From Flavobacterium dankookense (GTDB lineage: Bacteria > Bacteroidota > Bacteroidia > Flavobacteriales > Flavobacteriaceae): a DNA stretch of 64,000 nucleotides. The translations under genes and the position numbers were made by a program. The notes beneath the pieces were generated by a model. It made no database searches. It had not been told where the DNA came from and saw only the letters and a list, made by a program, of their open reading frames with translations. Of the stretch, positions 51,262-60,335 are shown piece after piece. The DNA lies in contig NZ_SNXR01000012.1 of assembly GCF_004362665.1 (NCBI RefSeq), forward strand, positions 186,001 through 250,000, in the 5' to 3' direction. Position 1 is the stretch's first letter, and each line of letters begins with the position of its first letter.

Positions 51262-52170
51262 ATGAAGAAAATTTTACTTTCAATAACATTTTTGTTTGCT
51301 ACAACAGCAGTATTTGCTCAGGTAAACGAAAAAGAGTTATTGCAAAAAAATGAAGAAGCGGCAAAAAAATTACTAGAAGAAAAACCAAACGGTTGGACAA
51401 AAAAAGGAACATTTACTTTTTTGGCCAATCAAGCAACATTCAATAACTGGCTTGCTGGAGGACAAAGCAACGTTTCTGGAAACATTGGTTTGAACTATGA
51501 TTTCAATTACAAAAGCGATAATTGGAATTGGGATAACAAAATCATTGCAGGTTATGGTTTGACAAAAATTAAAGACCAAGATTTACAAAAATCAGATGAC
51601 AGATTGATTTTTAACTCATTGGCAGGAAGAAAAGCAAGTGGAGAATGGTTTTACTCTTTGTTTTTTAATTTTCAAACCCAATTTGATACAGGTGTTGATT
51701 TAGCCACAGGAGTTAAAACCTCGCATTTCTTTTCGCCAGCTTTTTTCCAATTTGGACCAGGTATGTTATGGAAAAAAAGCGACAATTTAAAAGTGAATAT
51801 TGCTCCAGCAACGTCCAAATTAATCATTGTTCATCCTCATTTTACTGAACTTGGACCATCATTTGGTGTAGAACAAGGAGATTCGTCACGATTTGAATTT
51901 GGAGCCGCTATAAATGGGTATTACAAGTTTACATTAGTTGAAAACGTAACTGTTGAAAATATTTTGAACCTTTATTCTAACTATTTAGAAGATCCACAAA
52001 ATGTTGATGTTGACTATACTTTAAACGTTGCCATGAAAATCAATAAAACGTTGTCTACCAATTTAGCTTTTCAATTACTATTTGACGATAATGCTGTTGG
52101 AGAAGGAGCAAATTATGCAAAAGTTCAAACTAGACAAGTTATTGGTTTAGGAGTGAATTATGGTTTTTAA
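51262..52170 (+). CDS. DUF3078 outer-membrane-like protein
   Basis: This 302-residue protein has a signal peptide (MKKILLSITFLFATTAVFA) and belongs to DUF3078. The mature part has many alternating strands (ANQATFNNWLAGGQSNVSGN, GLTKIKDQDLQ and the C-terminal VIGLGVNYGF ending in Phe), like an outer-membrane beta barrel. Its promoter is the clearest in the window and it has a strong terminator, so it is probably a well-expressed single gene. Confidence 0.88.
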   Translation: MKKILLSITFLFATTAVFAQVNEKELLQKNEEAAKKLLEEKPNGWTKKGTFTFLANQATFNNWLAGGQSNVSGNIGLNYDFNYKSDNWNWDNKIIAGYGLTKIKDQDLQKSDDRLIFNSLAGRKASGEWFYSLFFNFQTQFDTGVDLATGVKTSHFFSPAFFQFGPGMLWKKSDNLKVNIAPATSKLIIVHPHFTELGPSFGVEQGDSSRFEFGAAINGYYKFTLVENVTVENILNLYSNYLEDPQNVDVDYTLNVAMKINKTLSTNLAFQLLFDDNAVGEGANYAKVQTRQVIGLGVNYGF

Positions 52171-52189
52171 TCTGAAATCAATTTTATAA

Positions 52190-52219
52190 AAAAAGTCCCG
52201 AAATTTTTCGGGACTTTTT
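52190..52219. terminator. Terminator between DUF3078 gene and metB-like gene
   Basis: AAAAGTCCCGAAA and TTTCGGGACTTTT pair fully over a two-base loop. Tracts on both sides allow use by both convergent genes. Confidence 0.9.
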
Positions 52220-52223
52220 GTTT

Positions 52224-53366
52224 TTATCTAAACGCTTGTTCTAAATCAGCTAATAAATCATCAATATCTTCTACACCAACGCTTAAACGAACCAAATCAT
52301 CGGTAATTCCAACTTCCAATCGTTTGTCTTCAGGAATGGAAGCATGTGTCATTAACGCTGGATGATTGGCTAAACTTTCCACACCGCCAAGTGATTCGGC
52401 TAAAGTGAACACTTTTACTTTTTCCAAAAATGAAATCGCATCTTCTTTTTTTCCTGATTTGAACGTAAAAGAAACCATTCCGCCAAAACCGCTCATTTGT
52501 TTTTTGGCAATTTCATGAAAAGGATGATCAGGCAATCCAGGATAATAAACCGTTGCAACATCAGGATGATTTGCTAAAAAGTTGGCTACTTTTTCTCCGT
52601 TTTCACAATGTCTTTGCACACGTAAATGCAAGGTTTTGATACCACGTAAAACCAAGAAACTATCCATTGGTCCAAGTGTTCCGCCAGTAGCAAATTGTTT
52701 GAAATGCAATTCATCGCCCAACGTTTTGTCTTTGATAACCAAAGCTCCAGCAATAACATCTGAATGTCCGCCAAGGTATTTCGTAGCCGAATGCATCACG
52801 ATATCAGCACCTAAATCCAGAGGTTTTTGCAAATAAGGCGTTGCAAATGTATTATCAACCGCAAAAAGGATGTTGTGTTTTTTAGTGATTTTGGCAATCT
52901 CGGCAATATCTGCCAATTTCATTAATGGATTTGTTGGTGTTTCAACCCAAACCAATTTGGTGTTTTCGTTAATCAACGATTGAAATTTCTCCAAATCGTT
53001 CATATCTACGAAGTGAAATGTGATACCGCTATCTTTATATAAACGAGTGAAAAGACGATACGTTCCGCCATATAAATCGTCCATAGCGATGATTTCATCA
53101 CCAGCTTTAAATAGTCGTAATAAACAATCAGTTGCAGCCAATCCTGAAGCAAAAGCTAATCCGCGAGCACCATTTTCTATCGAAGCTAAAGCATCTTCAA
53201 GAGCTTGACGTGTTGGGTTTGCGGCACGAGAATACTCGTAATCGCCAACAGGTTTTCCTGGTGAAACTTGCGCATAAGTTGAGGTTTGAAACACTGGCGG
53301 CATTACAGCTCCAGTTACTTCTTCATGGTGTTGATTTCCATGTATGACTTTGGTATTGAATTTCAT
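52224..53366 (-). CDS. Cystathionine gamma-synthase / trans-sulfuration PLP enzyme
   Basis: This 380-residue enzyme belongs to the Cys/Met metabolism PLP family. The PLP lysine is in SATKYLGGHSDVIAG near residue 200; YEYSRAANPTRQALE near 43 and AESLGGVESLANHPALMTHA near 332 are family signatures. Such enzymes make or split cystathionine in methionine and cysteine metabolism. The Bacteroidota group is usually called cystathionine gamma-synthase (metB), but lyase activity cannot be ruled out from sequence alone. Confidence 0.92.
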   Translation of the reverse strand: MKFNTKVIHGNQHHEEVTGAVMPPVFQTSTYAQVSPGKPVGDYEYSRAANPTRQALEDALASIENGARGLAFASGLAATDCLLRLFKAGDEIIAMDDLYGGTYRLFTRLYKDSGITFHFVDMNDLEKFQSLINENTKLVWVETPTNPLMKLADIAEIAKITKKHNILFAVDNTFATPYLQKPLDLGADIVMHSATKYLGGHSDVIAGALVIKDKTLGDELHFKQFATGGTLGPMDSFLVLRGIKTLHLRVQRHCENGEKVANFLANHPDVATVYYPGLPDHPFHEIAKKQMSGFGGMVSFTFKSGKKEDAISFLEKVKVFTLAESLGGVESLANHPALMTHASIPEDKRLEVGITDDLVRLSVGVEDIDDLLADLEQAFR

Positions 53367-53462
53367 TTTGATTACTTATTTTTTTAATGAGGATGGAACG
53401 CCAAGACGTTTCATTGATTTTATTTTTCACAAAAGTAAACAAAAGTTCCAATAGTTTTTCTT

Positions 53463-53542
53463 CTAACCCCGATTGTAACGGCATCCTTTTTTGCTCTTTT
53501 TTTGAGCAAAAAAGATAGAGTGGAAAGCGGGAAAAAGGTTAG
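53463..53542. repeat. Imperfect palindromic Flavobacterium intergenic repeat
   Basis: An 80-base element starts CTAACCCCGATTGTAACGGC and ends GAAAAAGGTTAG. The TTTTTTGCTC / GAGCAAAAAA hairpin forms its centre, and AGATAGAGTGGAAAGCGGG follows. From memory, very similar elements are dispersed in many Flavobacterium genomes, and a diverged relative seems to be at 59062-59209. Confidence 0.6.
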
Positions 53543-53623
53543 TAAATATGCCCGAAAGTTTCGTTTCTTCCTTCGACTGTGCTCAGGATGACAGAAATTG
53601 CGTATTTTTGGAAAAATAAAAAA

Positions 53624-53977
53624 ATGGAAAATAAAATCTACTATTTAGCATCGTGTGATACTTGTAGAAAAATTATAAAATCACTTCCAAATTCAGACAG
53701 ATTAACGTTTCACGACATTCGTCAAAATCCAATAACTGAGCAAGAATTGGAAGAAATGTACCAACTATCTGGAAGTTACGAAGCGTTGTTTAGCAAAAAA
53801 GCACAGCTTTACAAATCGATGGATTTGAAAAATAAAAATCTAACCGAAGCTGATTTTAAAAAGTATCTTTTAGAACATTACACGTTTTTAAGCCGACCAG
53901 TTTTTATCATAGATGATAAAATTTATATTGGAAACGGACAAAAAAACATCATCGAAGTTATAAAAACGTTAACCTAA
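53624..53977 (+). CDS. ArsC/Spx family protein (arsenate reductase-like)
   Basis: This 117-residue protein of the ArsC/Spx/YffB family starts MENKIYYLASCDTCRKI. It has the Cys pair CDTC near residue 11, the HDIRQNPITEQELEEMY block and an FLSRPVFIIDDKIYIG end with the conserved RP. The CxxC and family context fit a thioredoxin-fold redox protein. Arsenate reduction is not shown, and no ars genes are near. A frame from 53579 is not preferred because it covers the -7 element TATTTTTG (53603-53610). It overlaps the EamA gene by 1 base. Confidence 0.85.
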   Translation: MENKIYYLASCDTCRKIIKSLPNSDRLTFHDIRQNPITEQELEEMYQLSGSYEALFSKKAQLYKSMDLKNKNLTEADFKKYLLEHYTFLSRPVFIIDDKIYIGNGQKNIIEVIKTLT

Positions 53978-54864
53978 TGTCTAAAAGAAATTGGGCATTA
54001 CTTGCCGCAACTTTAGTTTCCATTATTTATGGAGTAACGTTTACAATCGCTAAAGATGTAATGCCAAAATACATTGAACCATTTGGATTTATTTTGATGC
54101 GAGTTGGTGGTTCAATGCTTTTGTTTTGGCTCATTACGCCATTTTTTTCCACCGAAAAAATCGAAAAACAAGATTTCCCCCGAATTATTGCTGCGGCGTT
54201 TTTTGGCGTAGCTTTAAACATGCTTACTTTTTTTAAAGGATTGAGTTATACTTCGCCAATTATGGGTGCGGTTTTAATGGTTACAACGCCAATGATTGTG
54301 CTCGTTCTTTCGGCAATATTGATGAAAGAACGAATGCAAAACCGAAAGATTTATGGCCTGATTTTAGGATTGATTGGAACTGTTTTTCTAATTCTTTATG
54401 GAAAATCCGTAATCAATGCTAGCAATGCAACTTTGGGAAATATTTTGGTTTTTATCAACGCGGTTTCCTATGGTTTTTACCTTATAATCGTAAAGAAGTT
54501 AATGGATAAATACAATGCTTTTACTTTTGTAAAATGGATTTATACTTTCGGGTTTTTGATGGTTTTGCCTTTCGGTTGGAGCGAGTTTCAAGCCGTTGAT
54601 TTCACGAATATTCCAATGGATATTTTCTGGAAAATAGGTTTTGTTGTGGTTTTTTCAACGTTTTTGACCTATTTGCTCAATTTGGTTTCCATGCGCGAAT
54701 TAAAACCAACAACCGTTGCGGTTTTCATTTATTTGCAACCACTTTTTGCCACTATTTTTGCCGTAAGTTTAGGAAAAGACGATGTTACTTGGGTAAAAAT
54801 TATTTCGGCAGTTTTAATCTTTAATGGAGTTTATTTGGTAACGCAGAAAAAAAGCAGTCAGTAA
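53977..54864 (+). CDS. EamA/DMT family transporter
   Basis: This 295-residue inner-membrane protein has about ten membrane helices in two EamA repeats. The first ends near TVFLILYGKSV (residue 145); the second begins LGNILVFINAVSYGFYLI and ends IISAVLIFNGVYLV. Members export metabolites such as amino acids; the substrate here is unknown. It overlaps the ArsC-like gene by 1 base. Confidence 0.92.
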   Translation: MSKRNWALLAATLVSIIYGVTFTIAKDVMPKYIEPFGFILMRVGGSMLLFWLITPFFSTEKIEKQDFPRIIAAAFFGVALNMLTFFKGLSYTSPIMGAVLMVTTPMIVLVLSAILMKERMQNRKIYGLILGLIGTVFLILYGKSVINASNATLGNILVFINAVSYGFYLIIVKKLMDKYNAFTFVKWIYTFGFLMVLPFGWSEFQAVDFTNIPMDIFWKIGFVVVFSTFLTYLLNLVSMRELKPTTVAVFIYLQPLFATIFAVSLGKDDVTWVKIISAVLIFNGVYLVTQKKSSQ

Positions 54865-54865
54865 A

Positions 54866-54920
54866 CAGTAATTAGTTGGCAGAAAACACTGAATACTAAT
54901 AACTGAACACTGAACACTTT
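54866..54920. repeat. CTGAACAC / AGTTGGCAG microrepeat
   Basis: Words such as AGTAATTAGTTGGCAG and CTGAATACTAATAACTGAAC repeat in the gap before yicC. They match those at 50388-50462 and 62400-62427. A TATATTTG (54925-54932) just after it could be the yicC -7 element. Confidence 0.5.
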
Positions 54921-54951
54921 TTCATATATTTGAAGTCAATAAAACACAAGA

Positions 54952-55812
54952 ATGATACAATCAATGACCGGTTTTGGAAAGGCAACTTTACAATTACCAA
55001 CCAAAAAAATAACAGTAGAAATCAAATCCTTAAATTCAAAAGGTTTGGATTTGAATACTAGAATGCCATCTGTTTTTAGAGAAATGGAATTGGGTTTACG
55101 CAATCAGCTTTCGCAAAAATTAGAGCGCGGAAAAGTTGATTTTTCATTGTATGTTGAGGTTACAGGCGAAGAAACATCGTCAAAAATCAATGTGCCAATT
55201 GTAAAAGGTTACATCAATCAAATGAAAGCAGTTATTCCAAATGCTGATGAAACCGAACTAATGAAAATGGCAGTTCGTATGCCAGATGCTTTAAAAACTG
55301 AACGCGACGAAATTGACGAAAACGAATGGAAACAAATTCAAACCGTGATTGATGAAGCGTTGCAAAATATCATTCAATTTCGAATTGATGAAGGTGTTTC
55401 GCTAGAAAAAGAATTTTTGCACAGAATTGCCAATATCATGACCTTGATGAACAATGCAGTAGCGTATGATGCTGAACGTGTTGAAACCGTTAAAACGAGA
55501 TTGCGAACCGCTTTAGATGAATTAAAAGAAAACGTAGATGAAAATCGTTTTGAACAAGAATTGATATTTTATTTAGAAAAATACGATATTACAGAAGAGA
55601 AAGTTCGTCTTGAAAATCACTTAAATTATTTCATAGAAACCCTTGCAGGAACTGAAGCCAACGGAAGAAAACTAGGTTTCATCACTCAAGAAATGGGAAG
55701 AGAAATCAACACCATGGGTTCAAAATCCAACCATTCCGAAATGCAAAAACTAGTCGTAATGATGAAAGATGAATTGGAAAAGATTAAGGAACAGGTTTTG
55801 AATGTTTTGTAA
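54952..55812 (+). CDS. YicC family endoribonuclease-like protein
   Basis: YicC is a conserved protein with reported endoribonuclease activity in E. coli. It has 286 residues. Typical signatures are the start MIQSMTGFGKA, EIKSLNSKGLDLNTRMP near residue 24, RGKVDFSLYVE, and the end GRKLGFITQEMGREINTMGSKSN near 245. It is followed by gmk after 44 bases, an order common in many bacteria. Confidence 0.95.
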   Translation: MIQSMTGFGKATLQLPTKKITVEIKSLNSKGLDLNTRMPSVFREMELGLRNQLSQKLERGKVDFSLYVEVTGEETSSKINVPIVKGYINQMKAVIPNADETELMKMAVRMPDALKTERDEIDENEWKQIQTVIDEALQNIIQFRIDEGVSLEKEFLHRIANIMTLMNNAVAYDAERVETVKTRLRTALDELKENVDENRFEQELIFYLEKYDITEEKVRLENHLNYFIETLAGTEANGRKLGFITQEMGREINTMGSKSNHSEMQKLVVMMKDELEKIKEQVLNVL

Positions 55813-55856
55813 AGAAAAGAGAGAATAGAATAAAGAAAATAGACTTTTAGCCATAT

Positions 55857-56429
55857 ATGAATAAGGGAAAACTACTCGTATTTTCAGCGCCATCAGGTTC
55901 GGGAAAAACAACCATAGTAAGGCATTTATTGCAACAAGACGATTTGAATTTAGAGTTTTCAATTTCGGCTGCAACTCGCGAACCACGTGGACAAGAAGTT
56001 GACGGAAAAGATTATTACTTTATGTCTATTGCTGATTTCAAAAAACACATCAAAGCCGAAGATTTTATCGAATGGGAAGAAGTATATCGCGATAATTTCT
56101 ACGGAACACTAAAAAGCGAAGTCGAACGCATTTGGGCAAAAGGCAAAAACGTAATTTTCGACATTGATGTAGCTGGCGGATTGCGCATCAAATCCAAATT
56201 TCCTCAAGAAACATTAGCCGTTTTTGTAAAACCACCAAGCGTTGATGAACTAAAACGCCGTTTAAAAGAACGTTCCACCGAAAGCGATGATAAAATCAAT
56301 ATGCGAATTGCAAAAGCACACGTTGAATTAGCAACTGCGCCACAATTTGACAAAATCATCAAGAATTATGATTTGGATGTAGCAAAAGCTGAAGCGTATG
56401 AATTAGTAAAAGATTTTATTTCTAAATAA
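55857..56429 (+). CDS. gmk: Guanylate kinase
   Basis: Gmk phosphorylates GMP to GDP. It has 190 residues. The P-loop is SAPSGSGKTT near residue 9, the GMP-binding motif is ISAATREPRGQEVDGKDYYF near 37, and EWEEVYRDNFYGT near 72 is the next block. It is likely cotranscribed with yicC and nadD. Confidence 0.97.
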   Translation: MNKGKLLVFSAPSGSGKTTIVRHLLQQDDLNLEFSISAATREPRGQEVDGKDYYFMSIADFKKHIKAEDFIEWEEVYRDNFYGTLKSEVERIWAKGKNVIFDIDVAGGLRIKSKFPQETLAVFVKPPSVDELKRRLKERSTESDDKINMRIAKAHVELATAPQFDKIIKNYDLDVAKAEAYELVKDFISK

Positions 56430-56446
56430 AAATTATTGCACAAAGT

Positions 56447-56512
56447 TTGCTCCAAGAAACACAAAGACTTTGTGAAACTTTGCGAAAAACTTCGTGAAAC
56501 TCTGTGAAACAA
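56447..56512. repeat. GTGAAACT tandem microrepeat (gmk-nadD gap)
   Basis: The units CTTTGTGAAA, CTTTGCGAAAAA, CTTCGTGAAA and CTCTGTGAAAC are a degenerate tandem repeat with a period of about 11 bases. It adds no reading frame. Confidence 0.6.
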
Positions 56513-56516
56513 AAAA

Positions 56517-57098
56517 ATGAAAATCGGTCTATATTTCGGAACATTTAACCCAATTCACATTGGTCATTTGATTATCGCTAATCACATGGCGGAACATTCT
56601 GATTTGGAGCAAATTTGGATGGTTGTAACGCCACATAATCCGCACAAGCAGAAGAACACCTTGCTCGATGATTACCAACGTTTGCACATGGTTCAATTGG
56701 CAACCGAAGATTTCCCCAAAATCAAAGCTTCTGATATTGAGTTCAAATTACCACAACCTAATTTTACAGTAAATACGTTAGCCCATTTACTTGAAAAATA
56801 TCCAAAGAATGAGTTTTCATTAATTATGGGCGAAGACAATTTGAATTCGCTCCACAAATGGAAAAACTACGAGTATATTTTAGAACATCACAATATTTAT
56901 GTTTATCCTAGATTGAATTCGGGTGAAATAGATGAGCAATTTGTCAATCATAATAAAATCCATCGTGTTGGTGCGCCAGTCATCGAACTTTCATCAACTT
57001 TTATTCGCGAAAGCATCAAAAACAAAAAAAATATAATGCCGATGTTGCCTTATAAAGTTTGGGAATATGTTGATAATAATAATTTTTATAAGAAATAG
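56517..57098 (+). CDS. nadD: Nicotinate-nucleotide adenylyltransferase
   Basis: NadD makes deamido-NAD from nicotinate mononucleotide and ATP. It has 193 residues. The nucleotidyl-transfer motif GTFNPIHIGHLIIA is near residue 8, and the late ISSTFIRE-type motif reads ELSSTFIRESIKN near 164. VVTPHNPHKQ near 37 is also typical. Confidence 0.96.
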   Translation: MKIGLYFGTFNPIHIGHLIIANHMAEHSDLEQIWMVVTPHNPHKQKNTLLDDYQRLHMVQLATEDFPKIKASDIEFKLPQPNFTVNTLAHLLEKYPKNEFSLIMGEDNLNSLHKWKNYEYILEHHNIYVYPRLNSGEIDEQFVNHNKIHRVGAPVIELSSTFIRESIKNKKNIMPMLPYKVWEYVDNNNFYKK

Positions 57099-57103
57099 AA
57101 ATT

Positions 57104-57766
57104 ATGTTTCAAGGAGAAATTTTCATTCCTGGTAAAAAGCCATTTCTGAATTTGACGTTATCTGAAAAGTTGAATTGGGGTTCGTGGTTGAGTATGTTGA
57201 TTTATGGTTCTATTTTTTTTGCAGATGAAAAATGGAATTCAGGTCAAATAAAGAACTATATATATCATTATACATCAATTAATGAAATATTTGCTGGTAT
57301 TTTTGTAGTTGCTTTCATTTCAAGTTTTTTTCTTCGCCTTAAAGAATTTGAAAACTTAAATGGAGAATTAAAAGGCAAATTAATCATTGACAGAAATGGA
57401 ATTACTATCAATGATAATTTATACGAAGCTTCAAAAATTTTAAATTTTAAGATAAATATGATTGATTATTATGGACAAAAGACAAACTACTCAAAATCTG
57501 GTCCATATTATTTTTTAGGTGTAAAAAACAATTTAAGCTTTGATTTTGAAACAGAGAAAGTTGCTATTAATTTTCAAATAAATTCAGAAACACATCTTTA
57601 TGAATTGAAATGGATTTTACTCAATATTATTTGTGAAGAAAAAATTCCTTTTCAAAGAAGTTATTTAAAGTTTTTTGATGATGAGTTTAGAGATACACCA
57701 ACATTTAAAAAATTTACCGAAAAACTTTTGTTGGATAAAAGATTAGTTCTTTCAGATATCGAATAA
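57104..57766 (+). CDS. Membrane protein of unknown function
   Basis: This 220-residue protein has two predicted membrane helices (about residues 24-40 and 60-77) and a cytoplasmic part of about 140 residues with mixed strands, reading GKLIIDRNGITINDNLYEAS. I do not recognise a family. It follows nadD after 5 bases, which suggests cotranscription. Its AT content is higher than that of nadD. Confidence 0.7.
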   Translation: MFQGEIFIPGKKPFLNLTLSEKLNWGSWLSMLIYGSIFFADEKWNSGQIKNYIYHYTSINEIFAGIFVVAFISSFFLRLKEFENLNGELKGKLIIDRNGITINDNLYEASKILNFKINMIDYYGQKTNYSKSGPYYFLGVKNNLSFDFETEKVAINFQINSETHLYELKWILLNIICEEKIPFQRSYLKFFDDEFRDTPTFKKFTEKLLLDKRLVLSDIE

Positions 57767-57788
57767 TAACTTAACATTCCTTTACCAC

Positions 57789-57816
57789 TTGTTCCTTCAA
57801 TCGTTTCGTAAATTTG
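57789..57816 (+). promoter_or_regulatory. Promoter of the iron-dependent alcohol dehydrogenase gene
   Basis: TTG (57789-57791), 17 bases and TAAATTTG (57809-57816) fit the consensus, 18 bases before the ATG at 57835. The placement supports that ATG over the TTG or ATG-like start at 57814. Confidence 0.6.
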
Positions 57817-57834
57817 TTCTCTAAAATTTTTACA

Positions 57835-59001
57835 ATGAACAATTTCGAATTATACAATCCAGTCAATTATATTTTTGGCAAAGGACAAACAGAAAAACTA
57901 GCTACATTAGTTCCAAAAGGCGCAAAAGTTCTATTGGCTTATGGTGGCGGAAGTATCTTTAAAAATGGCGTTCACAATGCCGTAACATCAACTTTAAATG
58001 GTTATGATATCACTGAGTTTGGTGGCATCGAACCCAACCCAAGATTTGAAACCTTGATGAAAGCCGTTCAAATTATTCGCGAACAAAAAATCGACTTTAT
58101 TTTAGCCGTTGGTGGTGGAAGCGTGATTGATGGCGTAAAATTTATTTCCGCAGCTGTCAATTTTGAAGGCGATGCAGCCGATATTCTTAAAAAGAGAATT
58201 TTATTTACCGATTTGTCTAAAGTGATTCCGTTTGGAACCGTTTTAACTTTGCCAGCAACAGGTTCCGAGATGAATTCTGGTGCTGTGGTAACGATAGAAG
58301 CAACCCAAGAAAAACTAACGCTTGGTGGAAGTGCTTTGTTTCCAAAATTCTCAATTGTAGATCCAACTGTAATTACTTCTTTACCAAAACGTCAGTTACA
58401 AAACGGTGTCGTCGATGCTTTCACTCACGTAATGGAACAATATTTAACGTTTCCTCACGATGCGCTTTTGCAAGACAGATTTGCCGAAAGCATTTTGAAA
58501 ACACTAATCGAAGTTGGACCAAATGTCGTTGAAAATCCTAGTGATTATAAATTGGCTTCCAACTTTGTTTGGAGCGCAACGATGGCATTAAACGGATTGA
58601 TTCAAAAAGGCGTTCCGTCCGATTGGGCAACGCACATGATTGGTCACGAATTAACCGCTTTATACGAAATTGACCATGCCAGAACGTTGGCAATTATCGG
58701 TCCAAATTTGTATAAAGTCATGTTCGAAACTAAAAAAGATAAACTAGCACAATACGGCGAAAGAGTTTGGAACATCACCGGAAATTCTATCGAAGAAAAA
58801 GCCGAAAAAGCCATTGTAAAAACTGTTGAATTTTTCCACACGATGGGAATGAAAACCAAAATCTCCGAAAACGCAGAAAACATCGAAAAAACAGCCGATT
58901 TTATCGTAAACCGTTTTGAAGAAAGAGGTTGGAAAGCCATGGGCGAAAAACAAAACATCACTTTAGAAAAAGTTCGTGAAATTGTTGAGATGAGTTACTA
59001 A
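57835..59001 (+). CDS. Iron-containing alcohol dehydrogenase (YqhD/BdhA-like)
   Basis: This 388-residue enzyme belongs to the group III metal-dependent alcohol dehydrogenases; members such as YqhD reduce aldehydes with NADPH. It has LAVGGGSVIDGVKF near residue 90, LPATGSEMNSGAVV near 141, DAFTHVMEQYL near 193 with metal ligands, and MIGHELTALYEIDHARTLAI near 267 with two more His ligands. The start at 57835 begins MNNFELYNPVNYIFGKG. Confidence 0.94.
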   Translation: MNNFELYNPVNYIFGKGQTEKLATLVPKGAKVLLAYGGGSIFKNGVHNAVTSTLNGYDITEFGGIEPNPRFETLMKAVQIIREQKIDFILAVGGGSVIDGVKFISAAVNFEGDAADILKKRILFTDLSKVIPFGTVLTLPATGSEMNSGAVVTIEATQEKLTLGGSALFPKFSIVDPTVITSLPKRQLQNGVVDAFTHVMEQYLTFPHDALLQDRFAESILKTLIEVGPNVVENPSDYKLASNFVWSATMALNGLIQKGVPSDWATHMIGHELTALYEIDHARTLAIIGPNLYKVMFETKKDKLAQYGERVWNITGNSIEEKAEKAIVKTVEFFHTMGMKTKISENAENIEKTADFIVNRFEERGWKAMGEKQNITLEKVREIVEMSY

Positions 59002-59061
59002 GTTTTTACAATAAAAATAGTTGAAGCGTTTAGAAGTAATTCTGAGCGCTTTTTATTTAGA

Positions 59062-59209
59062 AGCTAATCCTGCTTTCCATTCCAAGATTGCTTGCAAAAA
59101 TCTTTTTTTCTAAATCCTAGAAAGAGCTTCCGTTGGTCGCTTTTCTAAGACAAGAAAAAATAGATTTTCTCTGCGCAATGCTTTCCATTTTAATCAGGGC
59201 TAAACTAGT
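59062..59209. repeat. Diverged copy of the Flavobacterium intergenic repeat
   Basis: The region starts GAAGCTAATCCTGCTTTCCA and ends CAGGGCTAAACTAG, words that resemble the two ends of the element at 53463-53542. The middle is longer and contains several direct and inverted TTTTTCT / AGAAAAA tracts. No reading frame is convincing. Confidence 0.45.
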
Positions 59210-59218
59210 CAGTGAAGG

Positions 59219-59250
59219 TTTGCCAATGAATTAAAAAAAGAGTATTTTTG
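59219..59250 (+). promoter_or_regulatory. Promoter of gpsA
   Basis: TTTG (59219-59222), 20 bases and TATTTTTG (59243-59250) lie 20 bases before the ATG at 59271. Confidence 0.65.
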
Positions 59251-59270
59251 GTCATTCAAACGATATAGTA

Positions 59271-60266
59271 ATGAATACAAAACCAAAGTTTGCCGTTATT
59301 GGCGGTGGAAGTTGGGCAACTGCGATTGCCAAAATGCTTTGTGTAAATCTCGATGAAATTGCTTGGTACATGCGAAACCAATCCGCAATCGAACATTTAA
59401 AAGCTTACAAACACAATCCAAACTATCTAAGTTCGGTTGAATTTGATACCAACAAACTAAAACTAACATCAGATATCAATGAAGCTGTAGCTTATGCTGA
59501 TTATTTGATTTTCGCTATTCCTTCCGCGTTTTTAAGCGCTGAATTAGAAAAACTGACCGTTTCCCTTCAGGACAAAGTTATCTTCTCTGCTATCAAAGGT
59601 ATCGTGCCTGAAACCTTTTTGATAGTTGGCGAACATTTCAATAAAAAATTCGACATTCCTTTTGAAAATATTGGAGTAATAACTGGTCCGTGTCATGCTG
59701 AAGAAGTCGCTTTGGAACGACTTTCCTATTTAACGATTGCTTGTGGCGATTCTAGTAAAGCAAAAGTTATGGCAAAATATTTAGCCGGAAACTACATCAA
59801 AACCAAAATTTCCGATGACATCATCGGAACCGAATATGCCGCGATGCTCAAAAATATTTATGCCATTGCTGCCGGAATAGCACATGGATTGGGTTATGGC
59901 GATAATTTCCAATCGGTAATTATGAGTAATGCCATTCGCGAAATGAAGAAATTCATTAGAAAAGTACACAAAATGAAACGAAATATCAATAATTCCGCAT
60001 ATCTAGGCGACTTATTGGTAACCGGTTATTCTGTTTTTTCCCGAAATAGAATGTTCGGAAACATGATTGGAAAAGGTTATACCGTTCAAGCTGCAATGAT
60101 GGAAATGTCAATGGTTGCCGAAGGTTATTATGCCGTAAAAAGTGCCTACAAATTAAACCAAGAATATAAAGCTAAAACACCAATCATCGATGCCGTTTAT
60201 GAAATTTTATATGAAGGTAAAGATGCCAAAAAAACGTTTAAGAAATTAACGGAGAAGTTGGATTAG
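59271..60266 (+). CDS. gpsA: NAD(P)-dependent glycerol-3-phosphate dehydrogenase
   Basis: GpsA makes sn-glycerol-3-phosphate for phospholipid synthesis. It has 331 residues. The dinucleotide motif VIGGGSWATAIAKML is near residue 10, GPCHAEEVALE near 140, the catalytic Lys is in YAAMLKNIYAIAAGIAHGLG near 190, and YLGDLLVTGYSVFSRNRMFG follows near 243. It ends before a hairpin at 60280. Confidence 0.97.
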   Translation: MNTKPKFAVIGGGSWATAIAKMLCVNLDEIAWYMRNQSAIEHLKAYKHNPNYLSSVEFDTNKLKLTSDINEAVAYADYLIFAIPSAFLSAELEKLTVSLQDKVIFSAIKGIVPETFLIVGEHFNKKFDIPFENIGVITGPCHAEEVALERLSYLTIACGDSSKAKVMAKYLAGNYIKTKISDDIIGTEYAAMLKNIYAIAAGIAHGLGYGDNFQSVIMSNAIREMKKFIRKVHKMKRNINNSAYLGDLLVTGYSVFSRNRMFGNMIGKGYTVQAAMMEMSMVAEGYYAVKSAYKLNQEYKAKTPIIDAVYEILYEGKDAKKTFKKLTEKLD

Positions 60267-60279
60267 ATATTTCAAATAG

Positions 60280-60335
60280 AGAAAAGAAGTTAAATGAAAG
60301 ATGGTTTAGTCTTTTCTCTTTCTTTTTTCTTTTTT
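60280..60335. terminator. Probable terminator after gpsA
   Basis: GAGAAAAGA and TCTTTTCTC form a nine-pair stem with a 22-base loop, and a T/C-rich tract follows. It separates gpsA from the convergent gene ending at 60336. Confidence 0.6.

Noticed and set aside
53367..53462. Possible SAM riboswitch upstream of the trans-sulfuration gene
   Set aside because: The leader is short, and I could not find the conserved multi-stem core on the minus strand.
55980..56000. CCACGTGG-like word in gmk as a third parS site
   Set aside because: It has CACGTG but lacks the GTT and AAAC flanks needed for ParB recognition.
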